Origin: SIG351 sp045627045
GTDB lineage: Bacteria > Bacillota > Clostridia > HGM11327
Assembly (NCBI GenBank): GCA_045627045.1
Contig: JAZQMY010000019.1
Coordinates: 1-36,094 of the forward strand
DNA: 36,094 nucleotides
Direction of reading: 5' to 3'
Both the position numbers and the translations under genes were made by a program. Below the pieces are notes generated by a model, which saw only the letters and a program-made list of their open reading frames with translations, was not told where the DNA came from and did not search any database. Below are positions 26,501 to 32,830 of the stretch, piece by piece; the stretch's first letter is position 1, and every line of letters begins with the position of its first letter.

Positions 26501-26570
26501 CAACCTTGTCAACCTGATGAAGAAGATGGTTGTATACGGCGAGCAGGCGAGAATCTACTTCAACGCATAA
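20505..26570 (+). CDS. Giant secreted surface protein: duplicated beta-helix modules, B repeats, two C-terminal repeats
   Basis: A 2021-residue exported protein. Start ATG 20505 is chosen because GGAGGT stands 4 bases upstream and a signal peptide begins there (MKRKVLCWLLVIAMLFAMV...VSAA); an in-frame ATG at 20493 would add four residues before it. Order: a short N-domain; beta-helix module 1 (~145-720), opening LDLSGYSSDAKGDGW; an InlB-type B repeat (~721-797) with LIGYNTKADGSGDEY; beta-helix module 2 (~798-1375), opening LDLTQYAPDASASGDGW; a second B repeat (~1380-1455) with FVGWNTERDGSG; two carboxypeptidase-regulatory-like stretches each containing PEPAYE (~1457-1535, ~1613-1690), separated by a B-like piece with FVGWYTDRAC; then two copies of a ~140-residue C-terminal domain (~1697-1855, ~1888-2021), each with NGxTLSLA, AAKNxG, YSD and YGxxAxIYFN. 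There is no LPXTG, dockerin or SLH motif. Probably an adhesin or matrix component; function unknown. Confidence 0.9.
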   Translation: MKRKVLCWLLVIAMLFAMVPAVVSAANVTINRIGLVGFRYPVVGQTAGENLGTLELSNSKGLTISSASWYDVQRARMLSSSEVFEEGKKYYLSVILNVDEGFIVNDCTPGTINGDSSMVDVAYCTTMNSGKDYRFFSVNIVPQAKGTLDLSGYSSDAKGDGWKYEILDECARLTLTNAELSNIILKGDMEIKLEGNNVVGDILNDSGYIAFHGSGRLECKQITAGNPQIENFYAVRFFGGVIEAEAIEAYDVSVYGGYITLTGASRMTPSAAVWVVHDFDIIGGYMNIKCQGITPREFGIYSRTSDVDVMGGYLYIDITDPNLNFTSDSGSSVGIYALRGVWNYTSGGVLVIEDLLKRGNSYGIVGEFHACSGVSVIRAQTNHAVKGTVLTTTTSMKVYNGMSSMNYTYLPLTGNGMILSSAYTDFLFAKNYYVDDGNTTTSFEFGGTIDSAYFELSNSNRNTIFSALSVNGAVLVNDFGANCVKIEGTFSGASAFVFESTANPLTVNTNDIQFNGTLVGSSSAGSGIYFTTPTSYTDVLELNKENANIIGICNGSNASADSGIGFTRKVELSSGNVIGLSYVDNGDSNVPGISFYRGARILGGNVTGYSENYSGIRTSYAETSNPYGMVFGEMAAVSGISENYFGIEFTEKYEIADCTVRIAASSGMTYENSDRAIHLWNSRTYKLPEGSCWMTGNSSVHLKEDSECFGKKANFEGEGPRYSITYYYVTDEEELCMGVQLKRYNVTGYVDEDMNPSYLNHTLIGYNTKADGSGDEYLPGDPITVNADIELYTIWRENRPTLDLTQYAPDASASGDGWIWDGVNRILTLRGVHFHDVILRGSATVNIVGYNVIDGSLINRLGSTTITGSGYLKTGDIMTYDYATDDYQPLTITGGYIEAEHISAVGDFVIKGGALKVETSARSNYYTAVYIYGGFDIYGGEFSVKVTNPKIQYGIYCTSDVDILGGYLNVTVPESEDYYNAGIYAESDVWNYSGTGSYSSYNGGVLVIEARGNARAIVGDFYPLAGVSQFFTDEYHLPISGKIMQTRINGMHVYEDYEGSNKASYVLDSTEYTMNTLEEVHTEYVFAYGYVNVDSDKIYSGTYSNCYVKVNNASLNLKNTSFSGALLIRSAFDYDTTASAPTISGTPVAGNYISIVSISNKGDGIVIKSPDLLISGTIVGMSNNMNGIVFDGTTDMRVSGNLHLIGDVGALGQSGIVVNQNLTSTNNSMIGIGNDYGINFKKKVIFSDCNITGIHTENGSGCGISIGSGVTSSSLTSEFNKGTSVSGIAFDGLIGDPECYGIRFCMSTNNNDSNNEIGAYSNKYVTGVADKSIHINTLKNVNLPEGTVFKSNVIEDGAHFVHQDTNYFGPSTYYDSGVTQYVIRYHNNYGTLETDQIMDQVKNYGVAVTVYNYNAERTGYTFVGWNTERDGSGLTYYPGDEFARNQFTDLYAMWEIETYYFHGTIITEGVAADDITITITEYGMPEPAYELVLYGDDTTWGIINFPYGLYEIVASQNGCLDSVYMMVVDGEHDTLEIVLSTRKVTFALYYTADDTDPIWGDEFPYGSKNPDVAEPGREDAVFVGWYTDRACRIPYSTDGRLYSDVNVFGKWLEYSDISGTISAEGSGQIRVSLSEEGAPEPAYEECYPENTTSYVFEDVYPGTYVMTVTQTGCDAVYYTITVEGADVTQNIVLKADRITFTDNGRTLSLADIVYINQYVQIQSNLTNDYIKANGGMLIWNSYVSESNAVYGTQDRLKAGLNYSASGNEFSAQTNGIAAKNYGDLLYMRMYVRLPDGTYEYSDIFAYCVRDYCIGRLRKGSDAQLKKTCYALLEYGAAAQIYFNYKTDALVNEGIATTYSTYSTDWDASFITPLDLTYTAKEIPLKNEIISNGKTLSLAGQVFVNFYYKTTVTNVASAELLYWTSNSETLTYANAQKLPLTMTGKEWKAQGAGIAAKNLGKTVYARAVFVDTNGKAHYSDVTCYSPEEYARSRIQSSTDANLVNLMKKMVVYGEQARIYFNA

Positions 26571-26599
26571 ATTGGAGTATTCAGATTGAAATGAATAAA

Positions 26600-26636
26600 A
26601 CAAACCCGGTCGGACGATATGTCTGACCGGGTTTGT
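26600..26636. terminator. Long bidirectional terminator between converging genes
   Basis: ACAAACCCGGTCGGAC (26600-26615) pairs with GTCTGACCGGGTTTGT (26621-26636), a 16-bp stem with one G-U pair and loop GATAT. It is flanked by A-rich DNA on the left and TTTGTT on the right. It closes the giant gene (plus) and the nuclease unit (minus). Confidence 0.9.
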
Positions 26637-26660
26637 TTGTTGGTGTCTTATAACTTTACT

Positions 26661-26882
26661 TTATGGTGTGACCGGAGCAACTCCTATTACTTTCAGAAGC
26701 TCTGAAACGATGTTGATTCCGGAGAAGAGATAGATGATAAAGCCTACAAATACTATCGCAAGTATTACTTTGAATATTTTACCTGAAATCTTGACGGCAA
26801 GTATTACGAGAATGATAATAACCAGAATCGGTATTGCCATCTTCAGAATTTCAGGAGAGACAAGCCCTGAAAGAAATTCCAT
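26661..26882 (-). CDS. Small two-helix membrane protein of unknown function
   Basis: A 73-residue, almost wholly hydrophobic protein: two membrane helices (about residues 11-31 and 35-54) joined by KISGKIFK, then a mildly polar tail ending VTP. AAAGGAG precedes the ATG with good spacing, so it is translated. It lies 18 bases behind the nuclease gene on the same strand and shares its terminator, suggesting a linked role. Not recognised as a known family; too short to be a transporter alone. Confidence 0.7.
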   Translation of the reverse strand: MEFLSGLVSPEILKMAIPILVIIILVILAVKISGKIFKVILAIVFVGFIIYLFSGINIVSELLKVIGVAPVTP

Positions 26883-26900
26883 TTGTTTTCTCCTTTATTA

Positions 26901-27899
26901 TCATGGATTGCATGACTTACACGGCTCGAAGCCCGATTCAATCAGTATTTCTCTTGTACACTGACAAACCTGCTTGTTCTTATCCTTTGTCTGAGCCAAA
27001 GATTCGCAATCCTCTTCGTGGAATTTGTATGAGTTGATATTGAGAACGTATGTCTTGACTTCTGAGCCGTCAAATGCGTCCTCTTCAAGCTCACTTTCTC
27101 CCGTAGAATAGTTTATGTAGATTCCCGGCTGAATATTATAACAGAAAATATTGAAACAGATAGCTTCGCCGTTATCCTCTACAGACCAGCCTTCCATAAG
27201 CACGCCTCTTGCGATAAGCTCGTTGTCCTTGAAAACAGGTGTTACACGGTACATAACGTGATTATTTGTTTCGACTACGTAGTCAACAACCTGACTTTCA
27301 AAGGGCTCCATACCCTGAGCGTTCATATAGCAGGTTCCGGTAATAAGATTGTTCCAGTTTGCGTTTTCACCTGCAAGTGAGAATGCGATGAGGTGGCAGC
27401 GGTTGAAAAGATTTTCACCATTGACGAAGTTATACTTATCCGTGTGCCAGCCTGTCGGCTTAACACTGCTGATAGAGCCTCTTTCTTCGGTAGGCATAAG
27501 ATCTTTGCCGATCGAAGCGAAGGCTCCTGAGCATCTTCCGAGTTTGTCAAGCTCGTAGTATTCCTCAAAAGAAACAGTCGTGATTTCTTCTTCTGTGAAG
27601 AATGGGTTGTTATTGTTTATGATGACATAAGGCTTTCCTGAATAAGGCGGTACCGAATCAAGATCAAAGCTGTCAGCAGGCTTTGCAGACGGAGCAGGTG
27701 TCGGAATATTTCCTTCTTCGGGTGAAGGGGAAGGGATATTGAGTTCTTCTGTTGGTGAGGGTGAGTTTTCCATATCGTTGATGATGATGTCTGCTATCTC
27801 GAGGATGTCAGACAAGAGACAGCCTGAAAAAAGCATAAGTGAAACGGCAAGAACAAGAACAAGTCCTGCAAAACGGATGATAAATGTTTTTTTCTTCAT
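26901..27899 (-). CDS. Secreted lipoprotein DNA/RNA non-specific endonuclease (EndA-like)
   Basis: A 332-residue exported nuclease. The signal peptide ends in a lipobox, LMLFSGC, so Cys27 should be lipidated and the protein anchored outside the membrane. Residues ~45-75 are a Pro/Ser/Glu-rich linker. The beta-beta-alpha-Me nuclease core runs ~90-270 with NRCHLIAF (166-173, His169 the expected general base, standing where the family has DRGH) and NANWNNLITGTCYMN, whose Asn should hold the metal. The last ~50 residues contain HEEDCESL, CQC and CKSCNP, a small Cys/His domain like that at the end of many Firmicutes nucleases. NRCH instead of DRGH seems usual for this subgroup, from memory. It overlaps the upstream gene by 4 bases. 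Likely role: nucleic-acid scavenging outside the cell. Confidence 0.9.
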   Translation of the reverse strand: MKKKTFIIRFAGLVLVLAVSLMLFSGCLLSDILEIADIIINDMENSPSPTEELNIPSPSPEEGNIPTPAPSAKPADSFDLDSVPPYSGKPYVIINNNNPFFTEEEITTVSFEEYYELDKLGRCSGAFASIGKDLMPTEERGSISSVKPTGWHTDKYNFVNGENLFNRCHLIAFSLAGENANWNNLITGTCYMNAQGMEPFESQVVDYVVETNNHVMYRVTPVFKDNELIARGVLMEGWSVEDNGEAICFNIFCYNIQPGIYINYSTGESELEEDAFDGSEVKTYVLNINSYKFHEEDCESLAQTKDKNKQVCQCTREILIESGFEPCKSCNP

Positions 27900-28300
27900 T
27901 TGATGTATATCTCCCTTGTTATTTTTCTGTGTGAAGTTCCGCTGAACATTTTTGCGGAAATAAGCTTCATTTCGGAATAATCAAAGTCAAAATAAGTGTC
28001 GGCGGGGTAAAGTTCGTTCCATTCATAAATAATAAGACCTGTTATTTTGTCGGCATATTCAATCAGGCTTGCGTTTTCAACGAAACAGTAATCATCTTTT
28101 CCTGCGGAGGCAAGAAAATTCTCATCAAAGCACACTTTGTCTTCAAAGTCCTTGAAAACTGTCTTTGAGAACGGAGAAGCATATATTTTTTTATCACCGG
28201 CAAGCTCCGAGAGGTTTCTGACAAGCCCTTTGTCACGGGACTGACGCCTGTGGTTAAAAAGCATTCCTTCTTCATTGTCAAGACATACAACTACAATCAT
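27896..28300 (-). CDS. Conserved 134-aa cytoplasmic protein of unknown function
   Basis: A soluble alpha/beta protein. It starts MIVVVCLDNEEGMLFNHRRQ and contains RDKGLVRNL, DDYCFVEN and IYEWNELYPADTYFDFDYSE. I recall close relatives across gut Clostridia, often named only 'hypothetical' or, doubtfully, 'ribonuclease Z'; no metallo-beta-lactamase HxHxDH motif is present, so that name is not supported. The N-terminal VVCLDNEEGMLFNHRRQS is reminiscent of the start of dihydrofolate reductases, a weak resemblance only. AAGGAG precedes the ATG and a near-consensus promoter lies 36 bases upstream. Its end overlaps the nuclease start by 4 bases, so the two are translationally coupled. Confidence 0.8.
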   Translation of the reverse strand: MIVVVCLDNEEGMLFNHRRQSRDKGLVRNLSELAGDKKIYASPFSKTVFKDFEDKVCFDENFLASAGKDDYCFVENASLIEYADKITGLIIYEWNELYPADTYFDFDYSEMKLISAKMFSGTSHRKITREIYIK

Positions 28301-28335
28301 TCTGTATCTCCTTTTCCGAAATATTATATATAATT

Positions 28336-28364
28336 ATTGTATCATTTTAAACACATAAAGTCAA
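28336..28364 (-). promoter_or_regulatory. Promoter of the nuclease unit
   Basis: On the minus strand there is TTGACT (28364-28359), 17 bases, then TACAAT (28341-28336), about 36 bases before the ATG at 28300. It should drive all three genes down to 26661. Confidence 0.82.
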
Positions 28365-28379
28365 GCAATTTTTGAAAAT

Positions 28380-28403
28380 GCAAGTTTAAAAATCAAAACT
28401 TGC
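28380..28403. repeat. Hairpin between the nuclease and ATP synthase promoters
   Basis: GCAAGTTT (28380-28387) pairs exactly with AAACTTGC (28396-28403), followed on the plus side by six A. It lies just upstream of the nuclease promoter; an operator or insulator role is possible. The rest of the 302-base gap holds the two promoters and AT-rich DNA, no gene. Confidence 0.5.
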
Positions 28404-28527
28404 AAAAAACAATTTCTGCCAAGCCGAAAAGCAGAGAAAATTCACCGAGACCGGCCATATAAAAACGATCCGGAAGCAGACAGTATATATAATATTATAT
28501 AAAACAGGGAAAAACTTAAAAAAGCCT

Positions 28528-28556
28528 TTGACTTTTTCTTTCGTTTGTGTTATAAT
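28528..28556 (+). promoter_or_regulatory. Promoter of the ATP synthase operon
   Basis: TTGACT (28528-28533), 17 bases, then TATAAT (28551-28556), preceded by TGTGT, an extended -10. It is about 47 bases before the first gene. AT-rich DNA just upstream (28486-28520) could act as an UP element. Confidence 0.87.
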
Positions 28557-28602
28557 ACAAAACGATATGACACTTCCATAAAGAAAGGAGCGATTTGCAA
28601 TT

Positions 28603-29052
28603 ATGCAAAAGACTGATGAAGCAATAAAAAAAGAGACACTCTATATTGTTGCAAACGTTATCACGCTCAGCCTTGTGGTGCAGATCGTCTTCATTATTAT
28701 AGGTAAGTGGGACTATACGGTTTTGCTTGGGAACATTCTCGGAGGGCTTACTGCCGTATTGAATTTCTATGTAATGGGTCTTACGGTTCAGAAGGCTCTT
28801 GCATCTGAAAAGCAGAAGGCAGTCAGCATGATGAAGCTTTCGCAGATCGGCAGGCTTCTCGTGATGTTCGGAGTGGCAGTGGCTGGAATCAAGCTTGCCT
28901 TTTTCAGCGCATGGACCGTGATAATACCGTTTTTCTTCCCGAGAATAGCACTTCTTTACAGACCGCTGTTTGAAAAGAAGCTTTTCCCGGAGGGCACAAA
29001 GGTCGCACCCTCTGAGCCTGCTTCAGAGGAAGAAAAAGACAATGAAAAATGA
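28603..29052 (+). CDS. atpI: ATP synthase accessory membrane protein, AtpI-like
   Basis: A 149-residue protein with four membrane helices (about residues 15-35, 40-60, 78-97, 100-115) and a charged tail, the plan of the AtpI/ATP-synthase-I family that heads F1Fo operons and assists c-ring assembly or Mg2+ supply. The helix-2 region GNILGGLTAVLNFYVMGL is typical. It is identified by this plan and by position directly before atpB, with which it overlaps by 4 bases (ATGA). AAAGGAG stands about 12 bases before the ATG. Sequence conservation in this family is low, so the name rests partly on context. Confidence 0.8.
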   Translation: MQKTDEAIKKETLYIVANVITLSLVVQIVFIIIGKWDYTVLLGNILGGLTAVLNFYVMGLTVQKALASEKQKAVSMMKLSQIGRLLVMFGVAVAGIKLAFFSAWTVIIPFFFPRIALLYRPLFEKKLFPEGTKVAPSEPASEEEKDNEK

Positions 29053-29987
29053 AAGGGATGATATATTTGAAGACTGAAAAAAGAGGATTAAGCTTCAAAA
29101 TTGTTGATATCGTATATCTCATACTTGCAATACTGCCGATTGTGGCGGCGATCGCACTGAATATATTCACGAAGGGACCTTCAGACGGTATATCGGTAAG
29201 CGGCGCAAGAATATTCTTTACGATACCGATGCCCGTGCAGGATCTTCCTATAACGGAGGCGCAGGTCAATTCATGGTTGGTTATGCTCACAATATTCTGG
29301 CTCTGCCTTTATATGACACATGGCCTTACAGAGGTTCCGTCAAGCAAAAGACAGCACTTTGCCGAGCTTATAGTAGAGAAGACACAGGGCCTCGTTGATT
29401 CGAACATGGGAAGCTTTTTCAAGAAATTTGCTCCGTTCATCTGTGCCATCATGGCACTCTCGGCTTTTTCAAGCTTGCTTTCTCTCTTCGGATTATTTGC
29501 TCCGACTTCCGATATAAATGTTGTAGGCGGTTGGGCAATATGCACATTTGCACTTATTACATATTACAGAGCAAAGAACGGTCCTCTTGAGTACATCAAG
29601 AGCTTCGGAAAGCCTGTTCCGCTTCTTTCACCGATGAATGTAATAAGCGAAGTTGCAACTCCTGTATCACTTGCTTTCCGTCACTACGGAAATGTAATTG
29701 CAGGCTCGGTTATTTCGATACTTGTGGGCTCTGCGCTTCAGGGACTTTCAAAATCGGTTCTCGGATGGCTCCCCGGAAAGCTTGCGGATATACCTTTCCT
29801 GCAGATAGGTATCCCTGCTGTGCTGTCGGTTTATTTCGATGTATTCAGCTCACTTCTTCAGGCGTTCATTTTTGCTATGTTGACAATGCTTTATGTTTCA
29901 GGTGCCTTTGATGAAGACACTTATGTAACAAGACAGGCAAAGAAAAATAAAAAATTAACAGAAAATATTAATTTGGAGGAAAATTAA
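29049..29987 (+). CDS. atpB: ATP synthase Fo subunit a
   Basis: The stator subunit forming the ion half-channels beside the c ring. At 312 residues it is longer than the usual ~220-270, mostly through an N-terminal helix and outer loop (residues 20-75). The essential Arg is Arg211 within SLAFRHYGNVIAG, the counterpart of the E. coli LRLFGN segment. The last helix region is VYFDVFSSLLQAFIFAMLTMLYV, ending FDED, as in the family. A Lys-rich tail follows. Ion choice is set mainly by the c subunit, which here has Na+-type residues. Start overlaps atpI; atpE begins one base after its stop. Confidence 0.95.
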   Translation: MKGMIYLKTEKRGLSFKIVDIVYLILAILPIVAAIALNIFTKGPSDGISVSGARIFFTIPMPVQDLPITEAQVNSWLVMLTIFWLCLYMTHGLTEVPSSKRQHFAELIVEKTQGLVDSNMGSFFKKFAPFICAIMALSAFSSLLSLFGLFAPTSDINVVGGWAICTFALITYYRAKNGPLEYIKSFGKPVPLLSPMNVISEVATPVSLAFRHYGNVIAGSVISILVGSALQGLSKSVLGWLPGKLADIPFLQIGIPAVLSVYFDVFSSLLQAFIFAMLTMLYVSGAFDEDTYVTRQAKKNKKLTENINLEEN

Positions 29988-29988
29988 A

Positions 29989-30273
29989 ATGACAGAAATT
30001 GCGATCAGTATTATTCTCGGTTGCTGTGCACTCGGTGCAGGTGTTGCTATGGTAGCAGGTATCGGACCTGGTATCGGCGAAGGTGAAGCAGTTGCTTATT
30101 CTTGCGAAGTAATAGGCAGACAGCCTGAATGCAAGAGCTCAGTTCAGTCAACAATGCTTCTTGGCTGCGCAGTAGCAGAAACAACAGGTCTTTACGCACT
30201 CATTATTGCGATACTTCTTCTGTTTGTAGTTCCGAACAGATTCGCAGATATCCTCAGAACGTTTATCGGCTGA
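29989..30273 (+). CDS. atpE: ATP synthase Fo subunit c, two-carboxylate (Na+-type) pattern
   Basis: A 94-residue hairpin of two helices that forms the rotor ring. The ion-binding Glu is E64 in GCAVAETTGLYAL, and helix 1 has a second carboxylate, E31, in GIGPGIGEG. Na+-binding rings use Gln or Glu at the position of E31 together with Glu, Ser/Thr and Tyr around E64; here E31, V62, E64, T65, T66 and Y69 fit the pattern reported for the two-carboxylate Na+ ring of Fusobacterium nucleatum. So a sodium motive force is the likely partner; this is inference from residues. GGAGG stands before the ATG. The Pro-free loop RQPEC connects the helices. Confidence 0.97.
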   Translation: MTEIAISIILGCCALGAGVAMVAGIGPGIGEGEAVAYSCEVIGRQPECKSSVQSTMLLGCAVAETTGLYALIIAILLLFVVPNRFADILRTFIG

Positions 30274-30294
30274 TAGTGCAGGAGTTGATTGAAA

Positions 30295-30807
30295 ATGCCT
30301 GAATATGAATATCTGGATATAATATCCGCAAATATGTGGCAGGCACTGATTTCTCTTGCCAACCTTCTGATACTTTTCCTTATATTGAAAAAGTTCCTTT
30401 ATAAGCCTGTAAAAAAGATGCTTTCACAGCGTCAGGCAAGTATAGAGCAACAGTATAAGGATGCCGAGGAAGCAAAGGCTCAGGCTCAGGCTTCGGAGGC
30501 TGAATGGGCTGAGAAGCTTGAAACTGCAAACCAGCAGGCTGAAGCAATTTACAGTGAAGCAACTGCAAATGCTCAGATAAGGGGAGAGAAGATAGTGGCA
30601 GAAGCCCGTGAAAAGGCAGACGTCATCATGCGCCGTGCTGAAAATGAGGCAGAGCTTGAAAAACTCAAGGCAGCAGACGGAATTAGAAAAGAGATCGTTG
30701 TTGTATCCACGCAGCTTGCTGAAAAAATGCTCGACCGTGAGATCAACGAAGAAGATCACAGAGAACTCATTAATTCCTTTATTCAGGATATAGGTGAGAC
30801 AAAATGA
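30295..30807 (+). CDS. atpF: ATP synthase Fo subunit b
   Basis: The peripheral-stalk subunit: one N-terminal membrane helix (LISLANLLILFLILKKFLY), then a long Ala/Glu/Lys-rich coiled coil (residues ~45-150) rich in AEEAKAQAQASEAE-type heptads, ending with a short region that binds delta. Length 170 is normal. Start: ATG 30295 has AGGAG 10 bases upstream; a TTG at 30289, 4 bases behind the same site, would add two residues and cannot be excluded. atpH starts inside its stop (ATGA). Confidence 0.95.
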   Translation: MPEYEYLDIISANMWQALISLANLLILFLILKKFLYKPVKKMLSQRQASIEQQYKDAEEAKAQAQASEAEWAEKLETANQQAEAIYSEATANAQIRGEKIVAEAREKADVIMRRAENEAELEKLKAADGIRKEIVVVSTQLAEKMLDREINEEDHRELINSFIQDIGETK

Positions 30808-31334
30808 CAGAGGTAAGTAAAGAATATGCTGTGGCTCTGTTTACGCTTGCAAGGGAAACCGGAAATGAAACTGCGTTTTCAGAGGCACTCGACAAGGTTT
30901 GCGAAGTGCTGAAAAGCAATTCAGAATTTGTGGATTTTCTTTCATCACCCGGAATACCCAAGAAGGAAAGATGCGACACGATAGAAGCACTTTTTCAGAG
31001 CGAAATACCGGAGTATGTGCTTTATTATACCGAGCTTGTATGCGAAAAGGGACATATAAGACGCTTTGCCGAATTTGCAAAGGAATACCAGATGATTTAC
31101 AGATCATTTATGGATATTTCCACTGCAGATGTTACAAGCGCCGTGGCTCTTACAGAAGATGAAAAGACTGCACTTGAAGCAAAGCTTGAAAAAATAGGCG
31201 GCAGAAAAGTCAAGGTCGAATACAACGTCGATGAGAGCATACTTGGCGGTGTCATAGTTAAGATGGACGGCAGAATAATGGACGGAAGTCTGAAACGTCG
31301 TCTTAAAGACGTTAAGGAAGTGATAGATAAATGA
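30804..31334 (+). CDS. atpH: ATP synthase F1 subunit delta
   Basis: The 176-residue subunit that connects the b stalk to the top of F1. The N-terminal six-helix domain runs ~1-105 (EYAVALFTLARETG at the start). The C-terminal part carries the family ending ILGGVIVKMDGRIMDGSLKRRL. Overlaps atpF and atpA by 4 bases each, so the three are coupled. Confidence 0.95.
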   Translation: MTEVSKEYAVALFTLARETGNETAFSEALDKVCEVLKSNSEFVDFLSSPGIPKKERCDTIEALFQSEIPEYVLYYTELVCEKGHIRRFAEFAKEYQMIYRSFMDISTADVTSAVALTEDEKTALEAKLEKIGGRKVKVEYNVDESILGGVIVKMDGRIMDGSLKRRLKDVKEVIDK

Positions 31335-32824
31335 ACTCAAATCCCGAAGAAATCAGTAATATAATAAAAGAACAGATCAAAAATTACAAGTCCAGGATTG
31401 AAATGACGGAAACCGGCACGGTTATCCTTGTCGGCGACGATATCGCAAGAGTTTACGGACTGAGAAACTGTATGGCAAGCGAACTTCTCGAATTCGAAGA
31501 CGGAAGCTACGGACTTGCACAGAACCTTGAGGACGAAACAGTTTCTGTTGCGATTCTTTCCGATCATAACGATATCAGAGAGGGTACTCTTGTAAGAAGA
31601 ACAGGAAGCGTTCTTTCAGTTCCGGTAGGTGATGCACTTATCGGCAGAGTTGTAAATGCTCTCGGTGAACCTATTGACGGAAAAGGTCCTGTTGACTGCA
31701 CACAGAAGAAACCGATAGAGGCAGTTGCTCCCGGTATTATCGAAAGAAAGAGCGTTTCTGTTCCGCTTCAGACCGGTATCAAGGCTATCGACAGTATGAT
31801 ACCTATCGGCAGAGGTCAGAGAGAGCTTATCATCGGTGACCGTCAGACAGGTAAGACGGAGATTGCCATTGATACGATCATCAACCAGAAAAATACGGGC
31901 GTTATCTGTATTTATGTTGCAATCGGTCAGAAGAGCACATCGGTTGTTCAGCTTGTAAATGAATTCACAAGAACCGGTGCTATGGAATATACGATTGTAG
32001 TATCGGCTGCTGCTTCAGAAAGCGCTCCGCTTCAGTACATTGCACCTTATGCAGGCTGCGCAATGGCAGAATATTTCAGAGAGCAGGGCAAGGATGTACT
32101 TATAGTATATGATGACCTCAGTAAGCACGCCGTTGCATACAGAGCACTTTCTCTTCTCATCAGAAGACCTCCGGGCAGAGAGGCTTTCCCGGGAGATGTA
32201 TTCTATCTCCATTCACGTTTGCTTGAAAGAGCCGCTTGTGTGGCTCCGGAATACGGCGGCGGATCAATTACTGCCCTCCCTATCATTGAAACACAGGCAG
32301 GAGATGTTTCTGCATATATACCTACAAACGTAATTTCGATTACGGACGGTCAGATATTCCTTGAAACAGAGCTCTTCCACTCAGGCGTTATGCCGGCTAT
32401 CAACCCGGGTATTTCAGTATCCAGAGTAGGCGGTTCCGCTCAGCTGAAGGCTATGAAGAAGGTTTCCGGCGAACTCAAGCTCCTGTACTCACAGTACAGA
32501 GAACTTCAGGCATTTGCGCAGTTCGGCAGTGACCTTGATTCAGATACAAAGAAGCGCCTTGCTCTCGGTGCGAGAATAGTTGAAGTGCTCAAGCAAAAGA
32601 GAAATTCACCTGTTCCGGTTGCGTGTCAGGTTGCAATAGTATATGCAGTTATTAACGGATATCTGGATAAGGTTGAAATTCAGGACGTTCATAAGTACGA
32701 AGAGAGACTTTATGAGAAGGTTCAGAATGAATACCAGCATCTTGTTTCAAGAATTGAAGAAGGCTTCTTTGATGAATGCGATAAGGATGAGCTCAAAGCT
32801 TGTCTTGCAGAGCTGGCGAGGTGA
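31331..32824 (+). CDS. atpA: ATP synthase F1 subunit alpha
   Basis: A 497-residue non-catalytic nucleotide-binding subunit of the F1 hexamer. The P-loop is GDRQTGKTEIAID (~residues 168-180). The arginine-finger region is near VSRVGGSAQ (~residues 363-371), also a family signature, and LLIRRPPGREAFPGDVFYLHSRLLERA is visible in the middle in shorter pieces such as RRPPGREAFPGDVFYLHS. Length is normal. ATG overlaps the atpH stop (ATGA). Confidence 0.97.
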   Translation: MNSNPEEISNIIKEQIKNYKSRIEMTETGTVILVGDDIARVYGLRNCMASELLEFEDGSYGLAQNLEDETVSVAILSDHNDIREGTLVRRTGSVLSVPVGDALIGRVVNALGEPIDGKGPVDCTQKKPIEAVAPGIIERKSVSVPLQTGIKAIDSMIPIGRGQRELIIGDRQTGKTEIAIDTIINQKNTGVICIYVAIGQKSTSVVQLVNEFTRTGAMEYTIVVSAAASESAPLQYIAPYAGCAMAEYFREQGKDVLIVYDDLSKHAVAYRALSLLIRRPPGREAFPGDVFYLHSRLLERAACVAPEYGGGSITALPIIETQAGDVSAYIPTNVISITDGQIFLETELFHSGVMPAINPGISVSRVGGSAQLKAMKKVSGELKLLYSQYRELQAFAQFGSDLDSDTKKRLALGARIVEVLKQKRNSPVPVACQVAIVYAVINGYLDKVEIQDVHKYEERLYEKVQNEYQHLVSRIEEGFFDECDKDELKACLAELAR

Positions 32825-32830
32825 TGACCC

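Noticed and set aside
20505..26570. Sortase-anchored or cellulosomal protein
   Set aside because: No LPXTG-hydrophobic-basic ending and no dockerin repeats; the protein ends inside the C-terminal repeat at YFNA.
27896..28300. Ribonuclease Z for the 134-aa protein
   Set aside because: No HxHxDH or other metallo-beta-lactamase motif, and the protein is far too short.
28486..28501. TATATAATATTATATA, a perfect palindrome before the atp promoter
   Set aside because: In DNA this AT-rich such a palindrome is easily produced by chance; at most part of an UP element.
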